Shown: piece by piece, positions 40,337-50,064 of the stretch
Layout of the letters: every line of letters begins with the position of its first letter
Position numbering within the stretch: the stretch's first letter is position 1
Source: Sphingobacteriales bacterium
GTDB taxonomy: Bacteria; Bacteroidota; Bacteroidia; Chitinophagales; UBA2359
Length of the DNA: 64,000 bases
Assembly (NCBI GenBank): GCA_016711295.1
Contig: JADJTE010000001.1
Coordinates: forward strand, 62,001-126,000
Reading direction: 5' to 3'
Made by a program: the position numbers and the translations under genes
Notes under the pieces: generated by a model
What the model saw: the letters and a program-made list of their open reading frames with translations, nothing else
Told to the model about the DNA's origin: nothing
Database searches by the model: none

Positions 40337-43223
40337 TCAAGTCGTTCTTTTCGCCTTTTTGGGTTTCTCTTTTGTAAATAAACCGGCGGTATATTTTTCG
40401 TATAATTCAAACAAAAACTCCATTCTATTGGCTTCGCTAATGAAAGCTCGCGAACGGTAAGCCAAATCTACGGCTTTGTCTAACTCATTATGGGCTTTTG
40501 TTAATTCAGGTGGCATTAACAAGGGGTTGTACAAATCTGCAAGCGAACTATTCGGGAACATTGCCCTTGCATTTAAAACTGCTTGTGCTTTTTCTTCTAT
40601 GGTCTTTATTTGTTTGTCGCTTGGGTTTTCTGGCCAAGGGTAGTTGTTGTAGACAATATCTTTTGAATAACGAAAATCGCTTTTAATCGTCCACGAACTG
40701 TTCTAACCCAAGCTATATGCATCAACGAAGTTAATATGCCGAAATGATAGAGTGTTCCATTTGGAACAATATGGCAGCTATTGTGCGCTATATCGTCCTT
40801 TCCAAAAAATCCTATTGGAATATATTTTCGATTTTCCGAAGTAGTGCTTGGGATTAAAATGTAGTTATCAATAGGCTGTCTGTTTTCGGCAAAAAGTGTT
40901 GGTTGATTTGCCCATTTTATTGTTGCCTGTTTTATGCTTTTGAGGCGCATTTGCCTAATACGTCAATTCTATTTAATACATTAGGCATTTGTTTTAATTC
41001 ACTTGGTTCTGCGTCAACAAGCCACAAGCACCAGCGTTTTTCGCCATTTAAAAATTCGTATGCCGAAATTAAGGGTTTAATAAACTTTTCTGCTTTCGGC
41101 TCTTTTATCAGCAATTCATTTTTTTCTTCGTCTGACAACAACAGATTTCCACCATCAACAGGTTTGTTTCCCCACAAAACATTAGGTACATTACAGATAG
41201 GTTTCTCTATTGGGAGTAGGCTAAAATCTTTTCCCTCAACCAAATATGGTCCAATATTTTTTACTTTTATTTGGTGCGGCTCTCCATTAATATCATCATA
41301 CTCATAAATAGTTTTAGATGGTATATCGTAGTTGGCAAAGCCAATAATCACAACATGAACAGCTGCATTGCCTTTTGCCTCGTTGCTCCATTTAAAAGTT
41401 CGGTGCGCAAAATGAATTTTAATTTTATAATGGTTAAATAATAAATTCCACAAAATGCCCACTTGCTCCCCTTGCGAAATAGAATTCGTTGAAACAAAGG
41501 CAACTTTTGTATTTGTATTCTTAATAAACTGAGCAGCTTTTATATACCATGCTGCAACATAATCCAATACACCTGCGCTTTTTATCCCTGCAAATACTTT
41601 CTCCATAGCCGTTTTTTGCGCCGCATTTTGATTTGATTTTCCAATAAAAGGAGGATTGCCTATTATAAAATCAAATGAAGTGTTGAGCCAAACTTTTTCT
41701 TTTAAATCGCTTCTTTCGTCAATAATTGTCAAGTTCTTAGTTTTAATTGATATCAATTGATATTCGCTTGGTGGTTCGCCAACAATTACGGTCGTATCAT
41801 TGGCTTCTATGTCTAAATTATATTTTTTCAACAAATCGCTCCATTCAATACGCAAAGCGTCTCCACGCACAATAGTAGCTGATTTTTTCAAGGGCAAGCG
41901 CACAAAGTATTGCCCAAACTCGCTGCTTACGAGCATATTCATTTGGTGGTCTATGAGCCAGAGGGCTACTTGTGCAATTTGTGCGGGAAATTCTTCGTAT
42001 TCGATGCCGTAAAACTGGTCGACATCAAGCCAAATAATATCTCTAACATCAATCACTCTTTGCCCTGACTTATTTAATGCTCTTAAAATCTCGATTTCTA
42101 ACAAACGCAACTCTCGGTAAGTAATGACCAAAAAATTGCCACACCCACAAGCAGGGTCGAGGAATTTTAGCGTGCTTAGTTTCTTATGAAATCCTCTTAG
42201 TTTAGGTGTCGAGCCTTTCGAAGCATCAAATTCTCTGTACAGTTCGTCTAAGAAAAGTGGTCTAATCAATTTCAAAATGTTGGTTTCGCTGGTGTAGTGC
42301 GCACCCAAGCTACGGCGTTCTTTGGGGTTCATTACGCTCTGGAACATTGAGCCAAAAATAGCAGGCGAAATTTTGCTCCAATCGATATAGCAACAATTCA
42401 ACAAGGCTTGTCGCATTTTGCTGTCAAAACTTGCTGTGGGTAGGTTTTCTCCAAACAATTTTCCGTTTACGTAGGGAAAGTCGGCAAGTTGTTCGTCAAG
42501 GTTTTTAAATCGTTTTTCTTTGGGCGTGTTCAGGACTTGAAACAATTCTTGTAACTTGGCGGCAAGGTCGCTACCGTCTGTGTTGGTGCGTTGCTCGATA
42601 AAATCTTGGAATTGTTGTTTGTTGAAAATGGTAGTGTCTTCGGCAAACAAGCAAAACAGAATGCGCACCAAGTATACTTCAAGCGGGTGGTCGTTGTAGC
42701 CGATTTCTTCGAGTCGGTCGTGCAGTTTGCCCATCAACTCGGCAGCTTCGATATTGGCGTGGTCTTGTTCTTTGTATTGTTTTTTTGGGTAGCCCATCAA
42801 CCAACCGAAGTGCTGCACATTGCGGACAAAGTCGGGAAGTTTAAACTCAAGACTTGTGTTTTCTTCTGTGTCGTAAAGTCGGAAAACCTCAAAGTCCGAA
42901 ACCAAGATGTATTTGGGCAATTCGTGTTGTTTGAGTCCGTGGGTGTATTCTTTTGCTTGCTGGTAGGCTTTGTCGAGGTTTTTGCCTCGGCTTTTCATTT
43001 CGATGAGGATAACGCCTTTCCATAGCAAATCGATGTATCCGTTTCCATCATCGAGTTTTTTTACTCTGTGTTCAAATGTTCCTATTTTCCTGCGCGAAAT
43101 ACCAAAAACGTCAAAGAAAGCGTCCAGAAATGGTTTTGCATCGGCTTCTTCGTTCGAGGTGCCTGCCCATTCTTTTGAGAATTGCAGAGCGCGGTCTTTT
43201 ATTTCGTTCCAACTTAAAGTCAT
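40337..43223 (-). CDS. MmeI-like type IIL restriction-modification enzyme (two frameshifts near the C-terminus)
   Basis: About 960 aa if joined. The N-terminal 763 aa are open (40932-43223). There is a PD-(D/E)XK nuclease domain at about 60-90 (YIDLLWKG...LIEMKSRGK), a helical spacer, and an adenine methyltransferase domain with motif I (LDPACGCGNFLVI, about 355) and motif IV (GNPPFIGKS, about 510). The target-recognition domain follows. The rest is in other frames: MRLKSIKQATIKWANQPTLF (40606-40950) and the PELTKAHNELDKAVDLAYR tail (40337-40561), both standard in this family. One missing A near 40945 and one near 40681 restore a single frame. One polypeptide both cuts and methylates. Probably functional if the indels are errors. 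Confidence 0.85.
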
Positions 43224-43284
43224 CCTTTTGGGGGTCTGTTAGGGCTTGTTTTTGGTTGGGGGTGATATTCAAAAAGATAAGGAG

Positions 43285-43292
43285 CAAAATTA
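43285..43292 (-). promoter_or_regulatory. -7 box (TAATTTTG) for the type IIL R-M gene
   Basis: Exact TAnnTTTG match followed by C on the minus strand, 62 bp before the ATG at 43223. Confidence 0.55.
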
Positions 43293-43689
43293 GGTTTTGC
43301 TTGCGCTGCTAATTCCAAGATTTCGTTTTCACTTTTTTTGCTCTCGCGTTGGCTAACCAAAAAAGGTGCTCTTCGTCTAATTTTCTAATTTTGAGCATTA
43401 ATTTTGTTCGCTGTATATCTAAGGAAATCCAACACTGTTTGCGGCAAATTGGATATTTCCATAGCCCACGATTTAAATCGTGGGCTATATTATTCTGATT
43501 ATGATATTTTAGACAAGGAAGGGTTAATCTTTCAGGTATCATTCGCAAGGCTGTCGCCATAATTTTGATTTTCCAACCGATACGGTTTTCTGTGGCTGCA
43601 TAGTTGTTCTACGTTTGCAACCCGCAGGCATTTTTTCCAATCGGCATTTCCTCACAAACATTTGCAAGAAGAGGATTGATTGGGTTGCA
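43293..43689. other. Spacer with REP-like palindrome, no supported gene
   Basis: About 400 bp between the type IIL gene and infC. The only structured feature is the 28-bp palindrome at 43461. Short frames here (for example 43309-43560 on the minus strand) run through the palindrome and have no family resemblance. Confidence 0.4.
43461..43488. repeat. 28-bp perfect palindrome (REP-like)
   Basis: atagcccacgattt / aaatcgtgggctat, 14 bp on each side with no loop. Palindromes of this type are commonly repeated in genomes that carry REP-associated tyrosine transposases; no such gene is in this window. Confidence 0.6.
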
Positions 43690-44291
43690 TTATTTTTTCT
43701 TTTTCGGTACGATATACACAAACATACGCTTGCCCTCTAAGCGGGGCATTTGCTCCAAAGAGCCAAATTCTTCCAATTTTTGGGCAAATTTGAGCAGTAA
43801 TAGCTCGCCGCGCTCTTTAAACACAATGCTACGCCCCTTAAACATCACCAAAGCCTTCACTTTCGCGCCTTCGGTCAAAAAACGCTCGGCATGTTTGGCT
43901 TTAAAGTCTATGTCGTGGTCGTCGGTTTCGGACGTGAAGCGTATTTCTTTCAACACGCTTTTTTGGGCGTTAGCTTTTACTTCTTTTTCTTTCGTTTTTC
44001 TCCGTACAAATATTTGCTCACATCGACAATGCGGCATACGGGCGGGTTGGCATTGGCGGCAATCTCTACCAAATCCAAGCCTAACTCTTCTGCCATGCGA
44101 AGGGCTTTGTTCGTGGGATAGATGCCGTTTTCGACGTTTTCACCCGTCAAACGCACTTCGGGTACCCGAATATCTTCGTTGATGCGCAAATCGCCATATT
44201 CATTATTCTGCTGCCCTCCGAACGGAGGACGGCGATTGGGGTTATTTTTATTTAAAGGCTGATTAGATTTTTTTTGTAACAAAGTGGTAAT
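43690..44291 (-). CDS. infC: Translation initiation factor IF-3 (frame broken once; non-ATG start)
   Basis: About 200 aa when joined. The N-domain is in one frame ([54 protein letters not shown]) and the C-domain in another ([37 protein letters not shown], up to IVPKKKK). One A missing from CGAAAGAAAAAG near 43995 accounts for the break. IF-3 binds the 30S subunit and checks the initiator tRNA and start codon. No in-frame ATG exists before the conserved core. The TTG at 44324 lies inside the promoter box, so the start should be ATT at 44297 or 44291, or TTG at 44282. The end given here assumes ATT at 44291. E. coli infC also starts with AUU. Confidence 0.85.
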
Positions 44292-44321
44292 GTAAATTAA
44301 TTGGTAAATGAGATTAGGCAG

Positions 44322-44329
44322 CAAAAATA
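44322..44329 (-). promoter_or_regulatory. -7 box (TATTTTTG) for infC
   Basis: Exact TAnnTTTG followed by C on the minus strand. Transcription would begin around 44315, which excludes every infC start codon upstream of that point. Confidence 0.6.
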
Positions 44330-44402
44330 AGGAGTTTTGTTTATCTTGTGCCTAATAAGCGAAAAAAAAATGTCCCTGAATCACAACTAAAGGGCAAAAA
44401 AT

Positions 44403-44434
44403 GACTTTTTTACCGCAAATAGCCCTACTTTTGC
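44403..44434 (+). promoter_or_regulatory. Promoter of the esterase-GH9 gene; same layout as the one at 48047
   Basis: GACTTTTTTA at 44403, then CGCAAA, then TACTTTTGC with the -7 box TACTTTTG at 44426-44433. The same three blocks with identical spacing occur at 48047-48077 before the glycogen debranching gene. The box is about 80 bp ahead of the ATG at 44515, so the longer frame from 44401 would include its own promoter and is not the real start. Confidence 0.6.
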
Positions 44435-44514
44435 TCTTTGCTTATTGCAAAACAATCAACATATTAAATTTAAAAAATTTATCTTTTCACTACTTTTATT
44501 ATCTGTCTGTTATT

Positions 44515-47502
44515 ATGCAAAAATTGTTTTTCTACTTACTCCCATTCTATTTTGTTAGTAGTGCTGATTTATTTGCCTACGACGGTTCAGTCAATTTGAT
44601 AGTGAATGGCAACACGCGCAACTTCATTTTCCATTCGGCAGGCGCGTCGGCACCAAGTTCTAACTCTAACTTGCCGCTCTTGGTAGCTATGCACGGCGAC
44701 GGCGGCTCGGCAAGCGGGTTCAAAGGCTATTCGGGCTTAGATGCCGTAGCCGATGCCAATAATTTTATCGTTGTCTATCCAAACGGGCAAGGAACTGCGG
44801 GCAATACTGTTTGGAATCAGTATGTCGACGGCACGGCGGGGCGGCCAGGCGATGCCTCGCTACAGAACGATTTGCCCTTTTTAGAAGCCGTATTAGACTA
44901 TTTCGAAGATACATACGGCACCAATTGCAATAAAGTATATGCAACAGGGCACTCTTCGGGTGGGTTTATGGCTTATTATATGGCAATAGCTTTTTCTACC
45001 CGCATAGCTGCTATTGCGCCTTATGCCGCTTCTCTCTGGTACGACACCAACGACCCCGTATCTAATGCTTTCTACAATGCCAACTTTTTGGCAACCGTAC
45101 CCGCATTTCATATCCACGGCAGCAACGACGCTACGGTCAGTACGCCCAATTTGTCCTATCCCTGGCCGCTGATGAACTATATACAAGGTGTGGGTTGCAA
45201 TCCGGGCAATTATATCAACGAAGGACTCTATCCCAATAGCAACGGCAATGGCTACTATGCTACTTCGTATCGGTATAATTTCAATTCGGGTGGTGCAGTC
45301 TGTGCCACACCTCCTTATCGGCATCGTTTGGTTATATTGCAGTCGCAAGGACATGGCTGGCCAACCCAAGACCCAAGCGAATTTAATATTGCCCAAGAAA
45401 TCTGGACTTTTTGCAATCAATTTCAGCTCAACAATACTTGTTCTGTCGTTCAGCCGCCTGCATTAACCCTCGACACGCATATTAAGATAGACCAATTTGG
45501 CTATTTGCCCAATGCACAAAAAGTAGCTATTATCAGCAATCCCATCAACGGATTTAACAATAACGAGCCTTTCGCCCCCTCGACTACCTACCGAATACGC
45601 CGCGTTTCGGACGATGCTACTGTATTTACTGCTCCTATAAGCACTTGGAACGGCGGTGCAACCCATGACCAATCGGGCGACCAAGTGTGGTGGTTCAATT
45701 TCAGCAACCTCACGACCGAAGGCGATTATTATGTGTGGGACTCGCTACAAAACAAACGCTCGCACTATTTTAGCATCAGCAGTTGTATTTACCAAGATGC
45801 AATTGAGCAAGCCCTGCGCACTTTCTATTATCAAAGATGTGGCATAGGAAAAATAAGCCCACACGCCCAAACGGGATATACCGATGCCGTTTGCCACAAT
45901 GCTGCCCTGCAAGATTTGGACTGCCGCCTTTATAGCACGCCTAACGATGTTGCTACGTCGCGCAATCTAAGCGGTGGTTGGCACGATGCAGGCGACTATA
46001 ACAAATACGTAAATTTCACTTTCTACGCTTTGGTCAACTTATTGTTTGCCTATTCCGAAAATCCGCAAACCTGGACAGACGACCTCAATATCCCCGAATC
46101 GGGCAATGGCACACCCGATATTTTAGACGAAATAAAATACGAATTGGATTGGCTCTTGCGTATGCAGCAGAGCAACGGCGGTATACTAAGCGTTGTAGGC
46201 ACCGAAAACCACGCAACAGGCAGCCCGCCCTCTGCCGATGCCGCTCGCCGCTTGTACGGACCTGCCACCACGTCTGCCTCGTTTACTGCAGCAGCGGTAT
46301 TTGCCTTCGCCGCTATACAATTTAATGCCATAGGCAATACGACCTATGCTACTACCCTCCAAACAGCCGCCATAAATGCTTATAATTGGGCAACTGCTAA
46401 TCCGAATATCACTTTTTATAATTCCAATGTCATTGCATCAGGCGAAAACGAACCCGATAGCTACGAACGCGATGCCCGACACCTGTGCGCGGCGGTATTC
46501 CTATTTGCCTTAACAGGAAATACCACCTACCGAACTTATATAGACGCAAACTATACAAACATGCACCTACTCCAATGGTCTTATGCCTATGTATATGAAA
46601 CAGCACTACAAGACGCGCTACTATATTATGCCCAATTGACCAATGCTACAACAGCTGTTAAGAATGCCATACGGAACGCCTATGGCAATAGCGTCAGTGG
46701 CAGTAACGACAACTACGGCGCAGTACTAAACAATACCGATGCTTACCGCGCATATCTAACCAGCAATAATCATACTTGGGGCAGCAACGAACTAAAAGCA
46801 AGGCAAGGAACTATGCTGTATACCATGACACTAAATAACTTAGATGTCCCCAACCACGAAAATTACCGCCGCGCTGCCGCCGATTATTTGCACTATATAC
46901 ATGGCACCAATCCCATAGGCATTTGCTACCTAAGCAATATGGGTGCTTATAATGCCGAATATTCTGTTCGCGAAATATATAATAGTTGGTTTGCTGATGG
47001 TAGCTCGCTTTGGGATAGAGTGGGCGTTTCGACCTACGGACCGGCACCTGGTTTTCTGCCGGGCGGGGCTACCTATCAATATGCTTTGGACAATTGTTGC
47101 TCGGGCAGTTGTTCGGGCAACGCGCTTTGCAATAGTGCTGCCGTAACCCCTCCTCTAAACCAACCCGTCCAAAAAGCCTATTTAGAATTTAATACGAGTT
47201 GGCCTCAAAACTCGTGGATTGTGTCCGAAAATGCTATCTATACGCAAGCAGCCTATCTGCGCTTGGTCTCAAAATATGCTTGTACGCCTCCCTGCACGCT
47301 TAACCCAACGGTGAACGGCAATAGTACAGTTTGTGCTGCTGCTACTGCTACCTACACAACCCCCGAAGGTCCAAGCGGCACAACCTACAATTGGACAGCA
47401 ACAGGAGGAACAATACAATCAGGGCAGGGGACAAATAGCATCGTAGTACTGTGGAGCAATGGCACAACCGGCAGTGTCGCCGTTACAGTTACTACGCCTT
47501 AG
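44515..47502 (+). CDS. Two-domain secreted polysaccharide hydrolase: PHB/feruloyl-type esterase fused to GH9
   Basis: 995 aa from the ATG at 44515, which begins a signal peptide (MQKLFFYLLPFYFVSSADLF). An upstream ATG at 44401 would precede the promoter. Residues about 25-310 are an alpha/beta-hydrolase of the PHB-depolymerase/feruloyl esterase type, with the nucleophile in ATGHSSGGFM and an HGHGW-like end (QGHGWPTQ). Residues about 355-440 are the Ig-like CelD_N domain (IKIDQFGYLPNAQKVAI). Residues about 455-930 are the GH9 catalytic domain, with catalytic aspartates in GGWHDAGDYNKY and the C-terminal glutamate region in SWIVSENAIYTQAAYLRL. A short PKD-like module ends the protein. No T9SS sorting domain is visible, which is odd for this layout. 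Likely deacetylates/de-esterifies and cuts plant-type glucans. Confidence 0.85.
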   Translation: MQKLFFYLLPFYFVSSADLFAYDGSVNLIVNGNTRNFIFHSAGASAPSSNSNLPLLVAMHGDGGSASGFKGYSGLDAVADANNFIVVYPNGQGTAGNTVWNQYVDGTAGRPGDASLQNDLPFLEAVLDYFEDTYGTNCNKVYATGHSSGGFMAYYMAIAFSTRIAAIAPYAASLWYDTNDPVSNAFYNANFLATVPAFHIHGSNDATVSTPNLSYPWPLMNYIQGVGCNPGNYINEGLYPNSNGNGYYATSYRYNFNSGGAVCATPPYRHRLVILQSQGHGWPTQDPSEFNIAQEIWTFCNQFQLNNTCSVVQPPALTLDTHIKIDQFGYLPNAQKVAIISNPINGFNNNEPFAPSTTYRIRRVSDDATVFTAPISTWNGGATHDQSGDQVWWFNFSNLTTEGDYYVWDSLQNKRSHYFSISSCIYQDAIEQALRTFYYQRCGIGKISPHAQTGYTDAVCHNAALQDLDCRLYSTPNDVATSRNLSGGWHDAGDYNKYVNFTFYALVNLLFAYSENPQTWTDDLNIPESGNGTPDILDEIKYELDWLLRMQQSNGGILSVVGTENHATGSPPSADAARRLYGPATTSASFTAAAVFAFAAIQFNAIGNTTYATTLQTAAINAYNWATANPNITFYNSNVIASGENEPDSYERDARHLCAAVFLFALTGNTTYRTYIDANYTNMHLLQWSYAYVYETALQDALLYYAQLTNATTAVKNAIRNAYGNSVSGSNDNYGAVLNNTDAYRAYLTSNNHTWGSNELKARQGTMLYTMTLNNLDVPNHENYRRAAADYLHYIHGTNPIGICYLSNMGAYNAEYSVREIYNSWFADGSSLWDRVGVSTYGPAPGFLPGGATYQYALDNCCSGSCSGNALCNSAAVTPPLNQPVQKAYLEFNTSWPQNSWIVSENAIYTQAAYLRLVSKYACTPPCTLNPTVNGNSTVCAAATATYTTPEGPSGTTYNWTATGGTIQSGQGTNSIVVLWSNGTTGSVAVTVTTP

Positions 47503-47597
47503 CCCGATGACCACTTGATAATGTGTGCTGATATTTCTTTGCTACCTCCATAGCGGGATTGGGAAGTCATTTCTCAGCACTAAAATGCTTTGACACC

Positions 47598-47611
47598 GCC
47601 TAAATAGTTAC
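47598..47611. repeat. Solo end of a MITE-like element
   Basis: gcctaaatagttac, identical to the right end of the element at 489-640. It sits nine bases from the left end of the next element in opposite orientation, so the two ends form a short inverted repeat. Confidence 0.5.
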
Positions 47612-47620
47612 GTCAAAAGA

Positions 47621-47836
47621 TAACTATTTAGGGTATAGGGTTTTGGGTATGGGGTAATGGGCAATACCCATCTAATAATGCCCAAAATCATAGCATATTC
47701 GATTAGTTCCCCTACAAGGCTAAATAGTGTTCTAACAGAAAAGTTTTTAAGACTATTTTAAAAATGTAAGTAACTGATTATTAAGTAATTATATTAAAAA
47801 TTAGCACCTTAATTTTTTTGTCAGAACAATAGTTAC
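47621..47836 (+). repeat. MITE-like element, long form (216 bp)
   Basis: Starts TAACTATTTAGGGTATAGGG and ends AATAGTTAC. It matches 58096-58313 along its whole length at about nine positions in ten by eye. It is the short form plus about 110 bp (ttctaacagaaaagttttt...) with a second terminal repeat. Confidence 0.8.
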
Positions 47837-47852
47837 TTTTTATTAATTAAAA

Positions 47853-47895
47853 CATATGCAACGAGGTCGGGCATTATGGGGTAGATATAGCCCAT
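47853..47895 (-). repeat. Internal fragment of a MITE-like element
   Basis: catatgcaacgaggtcgggc and the following 20 bases are the reverse complement of the middle of the 39787 element (gcccgacctcgctacatat). No ends are present. Confidence 0.5.
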
Positions 47896-47900
47896 TAATC

Positions 47901-48012
47901 ACTAAAAACCAACCACTAAAAACTAAAAACCAACCACTAAAAACTAAAAACCAACCACTAAAAACTAAAAACCAACCACTAAAAACTAAAAACCAACCAC
48001 TAAAAAACTAAC
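47901..48012. repeat. 21-bp tandem repeat, about five copies
   Basis: Unit ccaaccactaaaaactaaaa plus one further A, repeated with almost no variation directly upstream of the glycogen debranching promoter. Confidence 0.85.
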
Positions 48013-48046
48013 CACACCCGATTTTTTATATCGGACGGCAAAAAAC

Positions 48047-48077
48047 GACTTTTTTAGCGCAAAAAATCTTATTTTTG
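48047..48077 (+). promoter_or_regulatory. Promoter of the debranching-enzyme gene
   Basis: GACTTTTTTA, CGCAAA and the -7 box TATTTTTG (48070-48077) in the same order and spacing as at 44403-44434. The ATG at 48102 is 24 bp downstream. An in-frame start at 48075 would lie inside the box. Confidence 0.65.
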
Positions 48078-48101
48078 CCCACAAATCCACACCTCCCGAT
48101 T

Positions 48102-50051
48102 ATGAGCTATATCGAATTTGACAAGACGCAGTTGGTCAACCTTAATTATTCATTGACCAAAGAGCTATTGAGGGCTAATCGTTCAGGCGCATTTGCTTGT
48201 ACGACCATCATCAATTGCAATACGCGCAAGTATCACGGCTTGCTCATCGTGCGCCAACCCCAATTAGACGATGACTATCACGTCTTACTATCGTCGGTCG
48301 ACGAAACCGTTACCCAACATAATGCGTCTTTCCATCTGGGCATTCACAAATATCCGGGCAAATATTATCCGGGCGGGCACAAATACCTCGAAGATTTTAC
48401 GACCGACCCCATACCCAAGCTCACCTACCGCGTGGGCGGAGTGGTGCTTACCCGCGAACATATCTTGGTAACAGGCGAAAACCGAATTTTACTCCGATAT
48501 ACCTTGGTCGATGCCCACTCGCCTACCCTATTGCGCCTCAATCCATTTTTGGCATTTAGAGGTAGGCATTCATTGAGCCATGCCAACACATTTTTAGATA
48601 AAAAATATAATATTATCCAAAATGGCGTTAGTCTATGCTTATATGAGGGCTACGACACGATATATATGCAGGTATCGAAAAAAACCGAGTTTATACCCGC
48701 ACCCGATTGGTATTATAATATCGAATACATCGAAGAAAAGGCGCGAGGTTACGAATATTTAGAAGACCTCTACGTACCGGGCTATTTTGAAGTACCTATC
48801 AAAAAGGGCGAGAGCATCATATTGTCGGCAAGCACCTCCTTAATTAATCCCAAGCGACTCAGTGCCGAGTTTAAGCAAGAAGTAGAACGCCGACCGCCGC
48901 GCAACAGTTTCCGCAATTGCCTGCGCAATTCAGCCCAACAATTCATCACCGAATACAACGGCAAAACCGAAATTATAGCGGGCTACCCCTGGTTCGGGGC
49001 TTGGGGACGCGATACTTTCATTGCCCTGCCCGGCTTGACCCTATCGCAAGACGACCCCAAAACCTTCAAGGCTGCCATAGATAGCATCTTACCCACCTTG
49101 CGAAATGGGCTTTTCCCAAATATGGGCTTGGGCGAAGCCGCACAATATAACAGTGCCGATGCACCATTGTGGTTTATATGGGCTATGCAGCAATATGCCC
49201 AATATACCCAAAAGCCAAAAGCCTTGTGGAAAGAATACGCTCCCGCTATCCAAGCCATTCTATATGCCTATCGCAACGGCACGAGCTACAATATCGCTAT
49301 GCACGACAACGCGCTCATATTTGCAGGCGAACCAGGCTATGCTCTCACGTGGATGGACGCAGTAGTGGACGGTGTCGCCGTTACACCTCGAATCGGAATG
49401 CCCGTCGAAATAAATGCGCTCTGGTATAATGCCGTTTGTTTTGCCTTAGAAATGGCAAAAGCATCGGGCGACAAAGCATTTATTGCCGAATGGCAGGACT
49501 TACCACCGCGCATAGCACAAAATTTTATGGATAATTTCTGGGACGAAAGCAAAGGCTACTTAGCCGACTTTACCAACGGCATATTCCGCGACTGGTCGGT
49601 GCGCCCCAATCAAATCATCGCAGTATCACTGCCTTATAGCCCCGTTGCCGCCGAATACCGCCGCCAATCTATCATCGACCGCGTGCGAAAAGACCTGCTT
49701 ACGCCGCGCGGCTTGCGCACTCTAAGCCCCCAAAGCATCGGCTACGAGGGCACCTACGCGGGCAATGTGCAACAGCGCGACAATGCCTACCACCAAGGCA
49801 CAGTCTGGGTATGGCTCTTAGGACATTTTGCCGAAGCCTATTTGCGATTGCATGGCAAAAGTGGCATTCATTCTATCGAAACCTTAGTGCGCGACTTCGA
49901 AAGCGACTTACTCGAACACGGAATCGGCACCATATCCGAAATATATGACGGCGACCCACCTCATAACGCAGGCGGTGCTATATCGCAGGCTTGGAGCATA
50001 GCCGAGCTATTGCGCACCATAAAGCTGCTCGAAACCTACAAAAACGCTTAA
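48102..50051 (+). CDS. Glycogen debranching enzyme (amylo-alpha-1,6-glucosidase type)
   Basis: 649 aa. The N-terminal domain of bacterial/archaeal debranching enzymes spans about residues 15-260 (SLTKELLRANRSGAFACTTI, NTRKYHGLLIV, LLSSVDETV). The C-terminal (alpha/alpha)6-barrel domain, GH133-like, runs from about 300 (GYPWFGAWGRDTFIALPGLT; DAPLWFIWA; TWMDAV) to the end (NAYHQGTVWVWLLGHFAEAY). It removes alpha-1,6 branches in cytoplasmic glycogen. The start at 48102 is chosen because the upstream alternative at 48075 overlaps the promoter. It is followed by ggt 13 bp away. Confidence 0.93.
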   Translation: MSYIEFDKTQLVNLNYSLTKELLRANRSGAFACTTIINCNTRKYHGLLIVRQPQLDDDYHVLLSSVDETVTQHNASFHLGIHKYPGKYYPGGHKYLEDFTTDPIPKLTYRVGGVVLTREHILVTGENRILLRYTLVDAHSPTLLRLNPFLAFRGRHSLSHANTFLDKKYNIIQNGVSLCLYEGYDTIYMQVSKKTEFIPAPDWYYNIEYIEEKARGYEYLEDLYVPGYFEVPIKKGESIILSASTSLINPKRLSAEFKQEVERRPPRNSFRNCLRNSAQQFITEYNGKTEIIAGYPWFGAWGRDTFIALPGLTLSQDDPKTFKAAIDSILPTLRNGLFPNMGLGEAAQYNSADAPLWFIWAMQQYAQYTQKPKALWKEYAPAIQAILYAYRNGTSYNIAMHDNALIFAGEPGYALTWMDAVVDGVAVTPRIGMPVEINALWYNAVCFALEMAKASGDKAFIAEWQDLPPRIAQNFMDNFWDESKGYLADFTNGIFRDWSVRPNQIIAVSLPYSPVAAEYRRQSIIDRVRKDLLTPRGLRTLSPQSIGYEGTYAGNVQQRDNAYHQGTVWVWLLGHFAEAYLRLHGKSGIHSIETLVRDFESDLLEHGIGTISEIYDGDPPHNAGGAISQAWSIAELLRTIKLLETYKNA

Positions 50052-50064
50052 TCCCCGCATCCGC

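Larger units (their letters stand above)
47503..48046. other. 600-bp spacer built from repeats
   Basis: No gene. It contains the end of one MITE-like element (47598-47611), a complete long-form element (47621-47836), a fragment of another (47853-47895) and a 21-bp tandem repeat (47901-48012). Confidence 0.7.

Noticed and set aside
43309..43560. 83-aa minus-strand frame
   Set aside because: It reads through the REP-like palindrome; no signal or known domain.
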